This document shows, in pieces, positions 25,901-32,913 of a stretch of DNA of 53,056 nt (the stretch's first letter is position 1; every line of letters begins with the position of its first letter). The DNA is from Ruminococcus sp. (lineage in GTDB: Bacteria > Bacillota > Clostridia > Oscillospirales > Acutalibacteraceae). The stretch spans positions 1-53,056 of the forward strand of contig JAFTIP010000019.1 of NCBI GenBank assembly GCA_017456845.1, given 5' to 3'. The notes under the pieces are model-generated. The model ran no database searches. It was not told the DNA's origin and saw only the letters and a program-made list of their open reading frames with translations. The position numbers and the translations under genes are program-made.

Positions 25901-26644
25901 TTAAACACCGCCGTATCTGCGATTTCGTGTAGAAAATTCAGCGATTGCCTCATCTAAATCGTCAGTTGTAAAATCAGGCCATAATTTATCGCTGATGTAA
26001 TATTCGGCATATGCCGATTGCCACAAGAGAAAGTTGGAAATTCTGAACTCACCGCTTGGACGGATTATAAGGTCTGGGTCAGGCTGACCTGCAGTATAAA
26101 TTGAATCAGAAATAAGCTCTGCATTAATATCATCAACAGAAAGCTCACCGTTTTTAACCTTTTCGGCAATCTTCTTGGTAGCAGTAACAAGCTCATCTCT
26201 GCCGCCATAATTCATGGCGATATTTAAAACCATACCTTCCCTATCCTTAGACTCTTCTTCATTTTCATTAATAAGAGCCTGAAGCTTTGGGGAAAATGCA
26301 GTTCTGTCGCCTAAGAATTTAACAACGATTGTGTCATCTTTAAAATCCCTTAAAGCTTCGTTGAGGTATTCCTCAAAGAGCTTCATAAGGGCATCTACCT
26401 CTTCCTGGGGGCGACGCCAGTTTTCGGTAGAGAAGGCATAAACCGTAAGATGCCTGATGCCGATATCGGAACAATAACGTGCAATTTTACGAAACGTTTG
26501 TGCACCGGCAGAGTGACCCATACTGCGTGGCAATGCACGCTTTTTAGCCCAACGGCCATTACCATCCATTATAATTCCGATATGAGCAGGCAAGTTTTGG
26601 GGCAATACCTGCTCTTTATCCTTTTTTTTCGAAAACAAAGCCAT
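25901..26644 (-). CDS. uppS: Isoprenyl transferase (undecaprenyl diphosphate synthase)
   Basis: This cis-prenyltransferase extends farnesyl diphosphate to the undecaprenyl carrier used for peptidoglycan and teichoic acids. The 247-residue protein shows HIGIIMDGNGRWAKKR near residue 22 (catalytic Asp), then TVYAFSTENWRRP and DLIIRPSGEFRISNFLLWQ. The gene starts one base after the frr stop codon, so translation of uppS is probably coupled to frr. That makes the internal stop in frr relevant here as well. Confidence 0.96.
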   Translation of the reverse strand: MALFSKKKDKEQVLPQNLPAHIGIIMDGNGRWAKKRALPRSMGHSAGAQTFRKIARYCSDIGIRHLTVYAFSTENWRRPQEEVDALMKLFEEYLNEALRDFKDDTIVVKFLGDRTAFSPKLQALINENEEESKDREGMVLNIAMNYGGRDELVTATKKIAEKVKNGELSVDDINAELISDSIYTAGQPDPDLIIRPSGEFRISNFLLWQSAYAEYYISDKLWPDFTTDDLDEAIAEFSTRNRRYGGV

Positions 26645-26645
26645 A

Positions 26646-27200
26646 TCAGATAGCCATTACTTCCTTCTGCTTTTCAGCACAAATTTCATCAATCTTCTTT
26701 GTAAATTTGTCTGTAAGCTTCTGGATTTTTTCCTGACCGTTCTCAAGGTCATCTTCTGTAATCTCGGAGTTTTTCTTCATCTTCTTAAGCTTTTCGATAG
26801 CATCTCTACGCTCGTTACGAACCTGAACCTTGCTATCTTCAGCCTGCTTGGATACATCCTTAACGATTTCCTTACGCTTATCCTCAGTAAGAGGAGGGAA
26901 AGTAAGACGGATGATTTTGCCGTCATTCTGAGGATTACTGCCGATATCAGATGTCTGGATAGCTTTTTCTATAGCTCTTAATACCGATGCGTCGTAAGGC
27001 TGAATAGAAAGTGTGCGAGCCTCTGTTACTGAAACAGCGGCAAGCTGCTTAACGGGAGTGGGAGCTCCGTAATAATCTACAACAAGCTTATCAAGAACAG
27101 CAGGGTTTGCTCTGCCTGCTCTGATTCTTGCTTATTCGCTTTCAAGATGATTTATGCGTCTCTGCATAGATTCTTCAGCATTTTTAATAACTGTATTCAT
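26646..27200 (-). pseudogene. frr: Ribosome recycling factor with in-frame TAA at codon 23
   Basis: The frame from the ATG at 27198-27200 (AAGGAG upstream) to the TGA at 26646-26648 spans 185 codons, the exact family length. After the first 22 codons (ending HLESE) it has TAA at 27132-27134, then continues as a perfect RRF: ARIRAGRANPAVLDKLVVDY, YGAPTPVKQLA, RLTFPPLTEDKRKE, and a tail ending KQKEVMAI. RRF splits post-termination ribosomes with EF-G and is essential in bacteria tested. Position 23 is usually Leu, Tyr or Phe in relatives, and the stop would break the first helix of the three-helix bundle. Neighbours pyrH and uppS are at normal spacing. Sequencing error, a real nonsense mutation or recoding are the options. 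Confidence 0.93.
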
Positions 27201-27218
27201 TAGTAAATCTCCTTAACC

Positions 27219-27932
27219 TTAGTTTTTATTAGTTACGAGTGTGCCCACAGGCAAACCACAAACAGCTTCGTAAATATTCATAGGATTCTCGATGGAAAGA
27301 ACCATAATATCAATATCGTTTTCTCTGCACATTGTAGCGGCTGTGCCGTCCATAACTGCAAGCTGCTTTTCTACAACCTCGTCAAATGTAAGCTGATCAT
27401 ACTTAACAGCATTAGGATTCTTCTTCGGATCACAATCATAAACACCATCAACCATTGTGGCTTTAACGATAATATCAGCCTCAATCTCGGCGGCACGAAG
27501 AGCTGCTGCTGTATCAGTTGAAAAGAAGGGGTTACCTGTACCGCAACCGAAAACAACCACTCTTCCCTTTTCTAAATGCCTAATAGCCTTGCCGCGGATA
27601 TAAGGCTCGGCAATTTCACGCATTGAAATGGCAGTCTGAACGCGGGTATCAACGCCTAACTGCTCTAAAGCATCGCAAACGCCTAAAGCATTAATAGAAG
27701 TAGCAAGCATACCCATATGGTCGGCCCTTGTTCTATCCATGTTACCTGAGCTTCTTCCTCTCCAGAAGTTACCGCCGCCCACTACAATGCCGATTTCAAC
27801 ACCTAACTCAACACACTTCTTTATAGGCTCGCAGATTTTAAGTACTGTATCAAAATCGATACCTGTTTTTTGTTCACCTGCAAGGGACTCGCCCGAAAGC
27901 TTAAGCAAAATACGCTTATATTTAGCCTGCAT
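27219..27932 (-). CDS. pyrH: UMP kinase
   Basis: PyrH phosphorylates UMP to UDP and is hexameric, of the amino-acid kinase fold. The 237-residue protein has [12 protein letters not shown] at its start, [11 protein letters not shown] near residue 52, [11 protein letters not shown] and the [16 protein letters not shown] loop near 137. ATG at 27930-27932 is preferred, with GAGGTG six bases upstream; a GTG three codons earlier overlaps that site. It is the first gene of the pyrH-frr-uppS-cdsA-dxr-rseP-ispG-polC run and has its own promoter. Confidence 0.97.
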   Translation of the reverse strand: MQAKYKRILLKLSGESLAGEQKTGIDFDTVLKICEPIKKCVELGVEIGIVVGGGNFWRGRSSGNMDRTRADHMGMLATSINALGVCDALEQLGVDTRVQTAISMREIAEPYIRGKAIRHLEKGRVVVFGCGTGNPFFSTDTAAALRAAEIEADIIVKATMVDGVYDCDPKKNPNAVKYDQLTFDEVVEKQLAVMDGTAATMCRENDIDIMVLSIENPMNIYEAVCGLPVGTLVTNKN

Positions 27933-27968
27933 AGTAATCACCTCGTAAACTTATATTTAATCACATTA

Positions 27969-27997
27969 ATAATACTACATTTTGTAAGTTTTGTAAA
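27969..27997 (-). promoter_or_regulatory. Promoter of the pyrH-frr-uppS operon
   Basis: TTTACA (27992-27997), a 17-base spacer and TATTAT (27969-27974), located between the tsf terminator and pyrH. It separates this operon from rpsB-tsf. Confidence 0.65.
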
Positions 27998-28045
27998 GGA
28001 ATTATAAGGCTAATTTTTAAAAGTTTAATAATTCTTTACAATAAA

Positions 28046-28078
28046 GATAAAAAAAGCGTCGGACAAAAGTCCGACGCT
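28046..28078 (-). terminator. Terminator after tsf
   Basis: A perfect ten-pair stem AGCGTCGGAC / GTCCGACGCT with a TTTT loop, followed by seven or more T residues on the minus strand. Confidence 0.95.
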
Positions 28079-28094
28079 AAAAACTAACGTTAAA

Positions 28095-29006
28095 TTATTT
28101 AACCATGGATGCAACTTCTGCTGCGAAGTCGTCCTGACGCTTCTCGATGCCCTCGCCCTTTTCGTAGCGAACGAAGCCTGTGATAGCGATAGAACCGCCA
28201 AGCTCCTTAGCAACACCGTCAACGTACTTTTTGATTGTAAGGTCATTGTTCTTAACGAACTCCTGATCTACAAGGCAGTTCTCCTTGTAGTACTTCTGAA
28301 CCTTACCTAAGAGAATCTTCTCAATAATCTGCTCGGGCTTACCCTCGTTGAGGAGCTGCTCGCGCATAATCTTCTTCTCGTGCTCAAGAACCTCAGCAGG
28401 AACTGCCTCAGCATTGAGGAACTGTGTGTTGAGAGCAGCAATCTGCATTGCTACGTCCTTACCGCAAGCTACAAAAGCATCGCTTGCTGTGTCAACGTCT
28501 GTATCAAAAGTAACGATAACGCCGATTTTGCCGCCAGCGTGAACATAGCCAACGCAGGGAGCCTCAAAACGAGCAAATCTTCTGATCTGGAGATTCTCGC
28601 CGATTGTGAGAACCTTCTCCTGTAAAAGCTCAGCAACTGTCATCTCTGTGCCCTCTGCCTTGCACTCCTTAAGAGCGTCAACGTCAGCAGGATTCTGAGC
28701 CATAACTGTCTTTGCGCAAATATCAACGAAGTTCTTGAAATCATCGTTCTTGGCAACGAAGTCAGTCTCGGAGTTAACCTCGATAACTACGCCGCATGTG
28801 TTTGTATCGTTAGTGAGAGCGTATGCAATACCCTCTGCAGCAATTCTGGAAGCCTTTTTAGCCTGCTTTGCAAGACCCTGCTCACGGAGGAAGTCAACAG
28901 CGGCATCCATGTCGCCGCCTGCCTCTGTAAGAGCCTTTTTGCAGTCCATCATACCGCAGCCTGTTTTCTCTCTGAGTGCTTTTACGTCCTGTGCTGTAAA
29001 ACTCAT
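28095..29006 (-). CDS. tsf: Elongation factor Ts
   Basis: EF-Ts is the nucleotide exchange factor of EF-Tu. The 303-residue protein has the UBA-like N-terminus with VKALREKTGCGMMDCKKAL, then a QAKKASRIAAEG linker and the Ts domains (VVIEVNSETDFVAKNDDF near residue 74, IAALNTQFLNAEAVP). It lies 48 bases after rpsB, the usual pair, and is followed by a strong terminator. Confidence 0.98.
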   Translation of the reverse strand: MSFTAQDVKALREKTGCGMMDCKKALTEAGGDMDAAVDFLREQGLAKQAKKASRIAAEGIAYALTNDTNTCGVVIEVNSETDFVAKNDDFKNFVDICAKTVMAQNPADVDALKECKAEGTEMTVAELLQEKVLTIGENLQIRRFARFEAPCVGYVHAGGKIGVIVTFDTDVDTASDAFVACGKDVAMQIAALNTQFLNAEAVPAEVLEHEKKIMREQLLNEGKPEQIIEKILLGKVQKYYKENCLVDQEFVKNNDLTIKKYVDGVAKELGGSIAITGFVRYEKGEGIEKRQDDFAAEVASMVK

Positions 29007-29054
29007 AATCTAAAATCCTCTCTGTATATTTAGTTTAAAACGAATTTATAGAGA

Positions 29055-29792
29055 TTAAGCCTCTGCCTCAGCTTCTGCCTCTTCCTCAACAACAGCAGCA
29101 GCGCCCATCTGGCCCTCTCTGCCCTCGATGATAGCGGAAGCCATTGCACCTGTGATAAGCTTAACAGCACGGATAGCATCATCGTTGCCGGGGATTACAT
29201 AGTCAATCTCATCAGGGTCACAGTTTGTATCAACAATAGCAACTACGGGGATACCGAGCTTCTTTGCTTCTGCAACTGCAATCTTTTCTTTTCTGGGGTC
29301 TACGATGAAGAGTGCACCGGGCATCTTCTCCATATCCTTGATACCGCCGAGGAACTTCTCAAGCTTTTCAATCTCAAGCTTGAGCTTGATAACTTCCTTC
29401 TTGGGAAGCATATCGAATGTGCCGTCAGCCTCCATAGCCTTAAGCTGGTTGAGTCTGCCGATTCTGCGACGGATAGTTGTAAAGTTTGTGAGCATACCGC
29501 CGAGCCAACGTGCGTTTACATAGTAAGCACCTGCACGCTCTGCCTCTTCCTTAACGCTGTCCATAGCCTGCTTCTTTGTACCAACAAAGAGAACGGACTT
29601 GCCTTCAACGGAAAGGTCACGGATAAAGTTGTAAGCTTCTTCAAGCTTCTTTACTGTCTTCTGAAGGTCGATGATGTAGATACCATTTCTCTCTGTGAAA
29701 ATGTACTCTGCCATCTTAGGGTTCCATCTTCTTGTCTGGTGACCGAAGTGAACACCTGCTTCGAGAAGCTGCTTCATAGATACTACTGACAT
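29055..29792 (-). CDS. rpsB: 30S ribosomal protein S2
   Basis: S2 (uS2) binds the head-body junction of the small subunit. The 245-residue protein starts [20 protein letters not shown] and includes [33 protein letters not shown] and [19 protein letters not shown]. It ends in an acidic [10 protein letters not shown] tail. A strong promoter and a leader of about 110 bases precede it. The Shine-Dalgarno is AAGGAGG. Confidence 0.98.
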   Translation of the reverse strand: MSVVSMKQLLEAGVHFGHQTRRWNPKMAEYIFTERNGIYIIDLQKTVKKLEEAYNFIRDLSVEGKSVLFVGTKKQAMDSVKEEAERAGAYYVNARWLGGMLTNFTTIRRRIGRLNQLKAMEADGTFDMLPKKEVIKLKLEIEKLEKFLGGIKDMEKMPGALFIVDPRKEKIAVAEAKKLGIPVVAIVDTNCDPDEIDYVIPGNDDAIRAVKLITGAMASAIIEGREGQMGAAAVVEEEAEAEAEA

Positions 29793-29905
29793 TTTATTTT
29801 CCTCCTTAGGTTAAAACCTCCGCCGAGCTTTGAAATTTACCCTGTATATAATCCAAACGTCACAGATTACACCTTGAGAGCATACCCGGCGTGCGTAATG
29901 CCTAA
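29793..29905 (-). promoter_or_regulatory. rpsB 5' leader, possible autoregulatory hairpin
   Basis: Between the -10 box and rpsB lies a leader of about 110 bases. The segment ATTACGC can pair with GTGTAAT (one G-U) around about 22 bases containing CGCCGGG. This could be an S2-binding regulatory site like those known upstream of rpsB in other bacteria, but it matches no leader class I can name. Confidence 0.3.
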
Positions 29906-29907
29906 GT

Positions 29908-29936
29908 ATGATACCAAAAAACACAGATAAAGTCAA
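29908..29936 (-). promoter_or_regulatory. Promoter of rpsB-tsf
   Basis: TTGACT (29931-29936), an ideal 17-base spacer with a T-run and TATCAT (29908-29913). It is among the best promoter matches in the window, as expected for a ribosomal protein gene. Confidence 0.8.
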
Positions 29937-29972
29937 GGGTTTTTGCGGATTTTTTTGACATTTTTATGATGT

Positions 29973-30011
29973 AAAAGAAGAAACGCTCTTCCCTTTTGAG
30001 AAGAGCGTTTC
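29973..30011 (-). terminator. Terminator after the SleB-like gene
   Basis: The stem GAAACGCTCTTC / GAAGAGCGTTTC (29980-29991 with 30000-30011) has an eight-base loop and is followed on the minus strand by TTCTTTTAC. Confidence 0.85.
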
Positions 30012-30038
30012 AGGATTGATTGGTGATATAAGAAAAAT

Positions 30039-30770
30039 TTACCATCTGTCAAAGAATTTGTGGCCGCCGTGGGTAACAACATAATTCTGTGACTCGTGGA
30101 ATGCGCTTTCGCATACGTTAGGTGCGTAGAAGTAGATTATCCTATGCTGAACTGCGGCACCACCGTTATCGAATACAAACTCGATAGCGTCTAATACATC
30201 TTGGTTGGGAACATTATCAAGGGAAGCGGCATAGCCATTGCCTACTCGAACTGCGTCTACTGAAGGGTAGCCGTCAGTAATCATTGTGTCTTTGATTGCC
30301 TGAGCAACAAGACAGCAACCGATAAAGCCCTGTCCGCCTGCTTCACCCATTACAAGGTGCTCAAGAACATCTCTGTCATAGTCAGAGAGCTCTACGCTAT
30401 AGCTTACATAGGATGAGTCAGGGTTATCAATCAGAAGCAGAAAATCCTCACTCTCTGTCGCACAGAGAACTGCTTCGCCTGACTCTTTTTTCTCCTCAAG
30501 CTCAGTTACTGCTTTTGCGGTTGCCTTTTTTGCAAGGTCAAACGCCTGAGCTCTGGAGAAGGACTCGTCGTCCTGCTTTGCTGAAAGAATCTGGTCTTCC
30601 TTATAAGTCTTGGTTACAAGCTGAATGCTTCCTTCGGGTCGGGTGCTTACATCGTTAGCTGCAGCCTCTACGTTGTTGTTAGCAAGAACGCAGATAAGGC
30701 AAGGTGTAATTGCAATTGCCATTACTAAAGCTAAAGATAAAACAGCGGTCGATCTTTTGAATGCTTTAAT
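30039..30770 (-). CDS. SleB-type cell wall hydrolase with signal peptide and apparent ATT start
   Basis: The C-terminal 115 residues form a Hydrolase_2 (SleB/CwlJ-like) domain: DYDRDVLEHLVMGEAGGQGF with the catalytic-type Glu, then VAQAIKDTM, YPSVDAV and the closing IIYFYAP...HGGHKFFDRW. Such enzymes cleave peptidoglycan, in spores or vegetative wall. The AAGGAGG Shine-Dalgarno is nine bases before an ATT (30768-30770), from which a classic signal peptide reads KAFKRSTAVLSLALVMAIAI. A TAG precedes that ATT in frame. The first in-frame ATG is only at 30722, has no ribosome-binding site and cuts off the basic n-region. So either ATT initiates or an ATG has changed. A structured leader of about 200 bases precedes the gene. 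Confidence 0.8.
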   Translation of the reverse strand: MKAFKRSTAVLSLALVMAIAITPCLICVLANNNVEAAANDVSTRPEGSIQLVTKTYKEDQILSAKQDDESFSRAQAFDLAKKATAKAVTELEEKKESGEAVLCATESEDFLLLIDNPDSSYVSYSVELSDYDRDVLEHLVMGEAGGQGFIGCCLVAQAIKDTMITDGYPSVDAVRVGNGYAASLDNVPNQDVLDAIEFVFDNGGAAVQHRIIYFYAPNVCESAFHESQNYVVTHGGHKFFDRW

Positions 30771-30979
30771 CTAATTTGTCCTCCTTATTCCGGGCACATA
30801 CAAAGGAAATCTGTGCATACCGCCTGTGGCGGCTGAAGTGCCCTAAGACAAGGCCTTATTGAATTGTCACACAGTGCTCTGCCTCAAGTTTCAAGATTGA
30901 AATTTTATTTTGAAGCTTTGCAAAGATTCATTTAAGGTCTTGTGTAAGCAGTAAAATTTTTGCTTGATCACACAATCCG
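30771..30979 (-). promoter_or_regulatory. Long structured leader upstream of the SleB-like gene; class not recognised
   Basis: This holds most of a gene-free stretch of about 390 bases (30771-31161). Transcription from the promoter at 30986-31014 gives about 205 bases of leader. Minus-strand pairings visible by eye are TTGTGT / ACACAA enclosing AAGCA / TGCTT, then TTTCAA / TTGAAA, and near the gene GGGCAC / GTGCCC enclosing CCGCC-ACA-GGCGG. The last closes five to six bases before AAGGAGG. I looked for ydaO/c-di-AMP, c-di-GMP-I and c-di-GMP-II consensus blocks and found none. The remaining part, 31015-31161, is AT-rich with nothing further I can name. Confidence 0.45.
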
Positions 30980-30985
30980 AGGTGT

Positions 30986-31014
30986 ATTATGGCATACTTT
31001 TTAAGAATTTGCAA
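30986..31014 (-). promoter_or_regulatory. Promoter of the SleB-like gene
   Basis: TTGCAA (31009-31014), 17 bases and CATAAT (30986-30991) with an upstream TG (extended -10) on the minus strand. Confidence 0.6.
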
Positions 31015-31161
31015 AAATTCACTAACCTATTCATTTTTCTGTTATAGAATTATATTTTAAGTATTATTCTCTTTAAGAATTATCGTTCGTCAATATTAAC
31101 AATAATTTTGATTATTATTTAGTTGTATTGCTAATTGGCACAAACTTTCGAGTCCGTCATT

Positions 31162-31443
31162 TTAACGAAAGAGCTTAGTGCCTCTTATGGTTTTTTGTTT
31201 ATTTTTTATATTTGTTGTAATAAGTACCGTATCTTCGCCTATTAACGTAATATCGCTCCAGGGGATTATAACATCCTCAGATTTGCCTAAAAGGCCGAAA
31301 AAACGCGGTCTTCCAAAGACAACCACAGACCTTATGTTTGCAGTTAAAGTGTCTATTTCTATATCATCTATAAAGCCTACACGTGAACCGCTGAGGCTGT
31401 CTATTACCTCCTTACGTCTTAGCTCTGCTACTCTGCTTATCAT
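31162..31443 (-). CDS. YlmC/YmxH family PRC-barrel protein
   Basis: The 93-residue protein fits the YlmC/YmxH family, PRC-barrel proteins widespread in spore formers. It begins ISRVAELRRKEVIDSLSG, followed by RVGFIDDIEID, SVVVFGRPRFFGLLG and the IPWSDITLIGEDTVLI core. The molecular role is unknown; sporulation links come from expression of relatives. The ATG has AGGGGAG upstream. Upstream sequence TGAATA-N16-CATATATA loosely resembles a forespore sigma-F/G promoter. Confidence 0.85.
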   Translation of the reverse strand: MISRVAELRRKEVIDSLSGSRVGFIDDIEIDTLTANIRSVVVFGRPRFFGLLGKSEDVIIPWSDITLIGEDTVLITTNIKNKQKTIRGTKLFR

Positions 31444-31537
31444 TTAATCTCCCCTTTGCCCTATATATATGTAAAAGCTATTCTTAATATTCACGATTAT
31501 AATAAGTGAGGCTTTTATGAAATTTTAGCCATTACTA

Positions 31538-31565
31538 TTGAAAAAAACTATATTTATGTTAAAAT
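31538..31565 (+). promoter_or_regulatory. Promoter of the membrane-protein pair
   Basis: TTGAAA (31538-31543), 16 bases and TAAAAT (31560-31565) with TG one base upstream, 26 bases before the ATG at 31592. Confidence 0.55.
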
Positions 31566-31591
31566 AGATATTATTTGTTTGGAGGGATTCG

Positions 31592-32281
31592 ATGAAATCT
31601 TTTAAAATAGCTTTTCCTTTAGTGCATAAAAAGTCTGCAATGCCAACTTTAGGTGCTTTTTTAGGAATAATAGCCGCTATACCCATATTAATGGTAATGT
31701 GGGTAGCTTTGTGCTCTCAGTTTACAAGAGTTGAGGGAACAAATGGAACAGCACTATATAACGTGTATGTATGTGTAAGAGCCTTGTTTGCCATAGCGTT
31801 GGTTGCAGGTGCAGTGGTATACGATATGAGGCGTGCAAGCGTTGCTTTGCTTCCTGCGTCTGCTCTGGACTTATTAAGCGGAATAATGAAGCTTATAATC
31901 AGCGTATCTACTTACGCAGAAAAGAAAGCTTTAGCTGATGCAATGTCTATTCACTCAAGCTATACTCAGAATTTTATAGATATCTCTGAAGCTGCATTAC
32001 TTTCACTAACCGCTTTGCTTTTGCTTATTTATTTATTAGGTTTACTTAAAACGCCTTTTCCTGTTATTTTAGCCGCTGTCGTTAGCTTTATAGTTGTGCT
32101 TTACTCGGTAATTTCTTACTCAACAACGTATCAGGCAAGTGAATTTACTATTTTAAGCCGTGCTTACTCAACTCCTCTTTCCTTAGGTGTTATTCTTTTC
32201 TGCATATCTTCAAAGTCAAAAGCTCAGATTGAAGGTAAGGTTAAAAAAGAAAAATATGTTCCAAGGAGAATGAGAGCATGA
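31592..32281 (+). CDS. Unrecognised polytopic membrane protein (229 aa)
   Basis: I do not recognise a family. The protein has about six hydrophobic segments: roughly residues 20-42, 62-80, 86-112, 130-152, 158-178 and 190-210. A short soluble stretch (SIHSSYTQNF) lies in the middle and the tail is basic (KVKKEKYVPRRMRA). GGAGGG precedes the ATG. Its stop overlaps the start of the next membrane protein gene by four bases (ATGA). The two are therefore probably made together and may form one complex. The promoter just upstream is divergent from YlmC/YmxH. Confidence 0.7.
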   Translation: MKSFKIAFPLVHKKSAMPTLGAFLGIIAAIPILMVMWVALCSQFTRVEGTNGTALYNVYVCVRALFAIALVAGAVVYDMRRASVALLPASALDLLSGIMKLIISVSTYAEKKALADAMSIHSSYTQNFIDISEAALLSLTALLLLIYLLGLLKTPFPVILAAVVSFIVVLYSVISYSTTYQASEFTILSRAYSTPLSLGVILFCISSKSKAQIEGKVKKEKYVPRRMRA

Positions 32282-32868
32282 AAAAAATCAGAGCCGTTGA
32301 ATTAAAAGAAAACAAAACTCTGTCGATAGTTATTATTGCTATTGCTGTTATGATGCTTATTTTTTCGATTGTAAGAATTGATATTACAACTCAGGGCATT
32401 TCAATAGGTTTCAGCAGTTTGGCATCAATAATTTCTATAATTCCGCTGACCATCGGCACAGCTGCTATTATGCTGATAAAAACAAAGAAACCCGCTTTTG
32501 GCGAGTTTCCTTGTTACATAATTTCTGTATTTATTGTAATGGCATTTGTGTTGCTTTTCTTATTTAAGCTTCTTTATGGTCTTGAGATTTTAGGCTTTGC
32601 ACTTTGCGTACTTATGGTTTATCCATACATAATTGCAGGCCTTACAGTAAGAGGTTGTATGTACAACAAGGTTTTTGCTTTAGGCTTTGCAGGACTTCTT
32701 ATACTGCTTTCTATTATCGGAATTATTATTGCCTCTATACTCGTAGGATTCAGCTTCACTTATCTTGTGCTTCCTCTGATGTATGCTGAGCTATTACTAA
32801 ATCTTTTGCTTTTTGAATTAAAGCCATTAAAAAAGAATAACGACAATTACAAAAGTATTATAGACTGA
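32278..32868 (+). CDS. Unrecognised polytopic membrane protein (196 aa)
   Basis: This second member of the pair is 196 residues with about six hydrophobic segments (about residues 17-36, 42-66, 79-99, 103-124, 131-152 and 155-180). It has a basic N-terminus (KKIRAVELKENK) and a polar lysine/asparagine-rich tail. Its hydropathy layout mirrors the upstream protein, but I see no convincing sequence similarity between them by eye. A strong bidirectional terminator follows at once, so these two genes form a complete transcription unit. Function unknown. Confidence 0.7.
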   Translation: MKKIRAVELKENKTLSIVIIAIAVMMLIFSIVRIDITTQGISIGFSSLASIISIIPLTIGTAAIMLIKTKKPAFGEFPCYIISVFIVMAFVLLFLFKLLYGLEILGFALCVLMVYPYIIAGLTVRGCMYNKVFALGFAGLLILLSIIGIIIASILVGFSFTYLVLPLMYAELLLNLLLFELKPLKKNNDNYKSIID

Positions 32869-32872
32869 CAGC

Positions 32873-32903
32873 AACGCCGCAACTCTTATGAGCTGCGGCG
32901 TTT
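32873..32903. terminator. Bidirectional terminator
   Basis: AACGCCGCA / TGCGGCGTT with inner CTC / GAG and a TTAT tetraloop, five bases after one stop and ten bases from the convergent LCP stop. Confidence 0.85.
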
Positions 32904-32913
32904 AATGTTAATA

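Noticed and set aside
30780-30980. c-di-AMP (ydaO/yuaA) riboswitch upstream of the SleB-like gene
   Set aside because: The position and gene type fit, but I cannot find the conserved core blocks of that aptamer, such as GGGGTGAAT or the CCGAATCCG-type 3' block.
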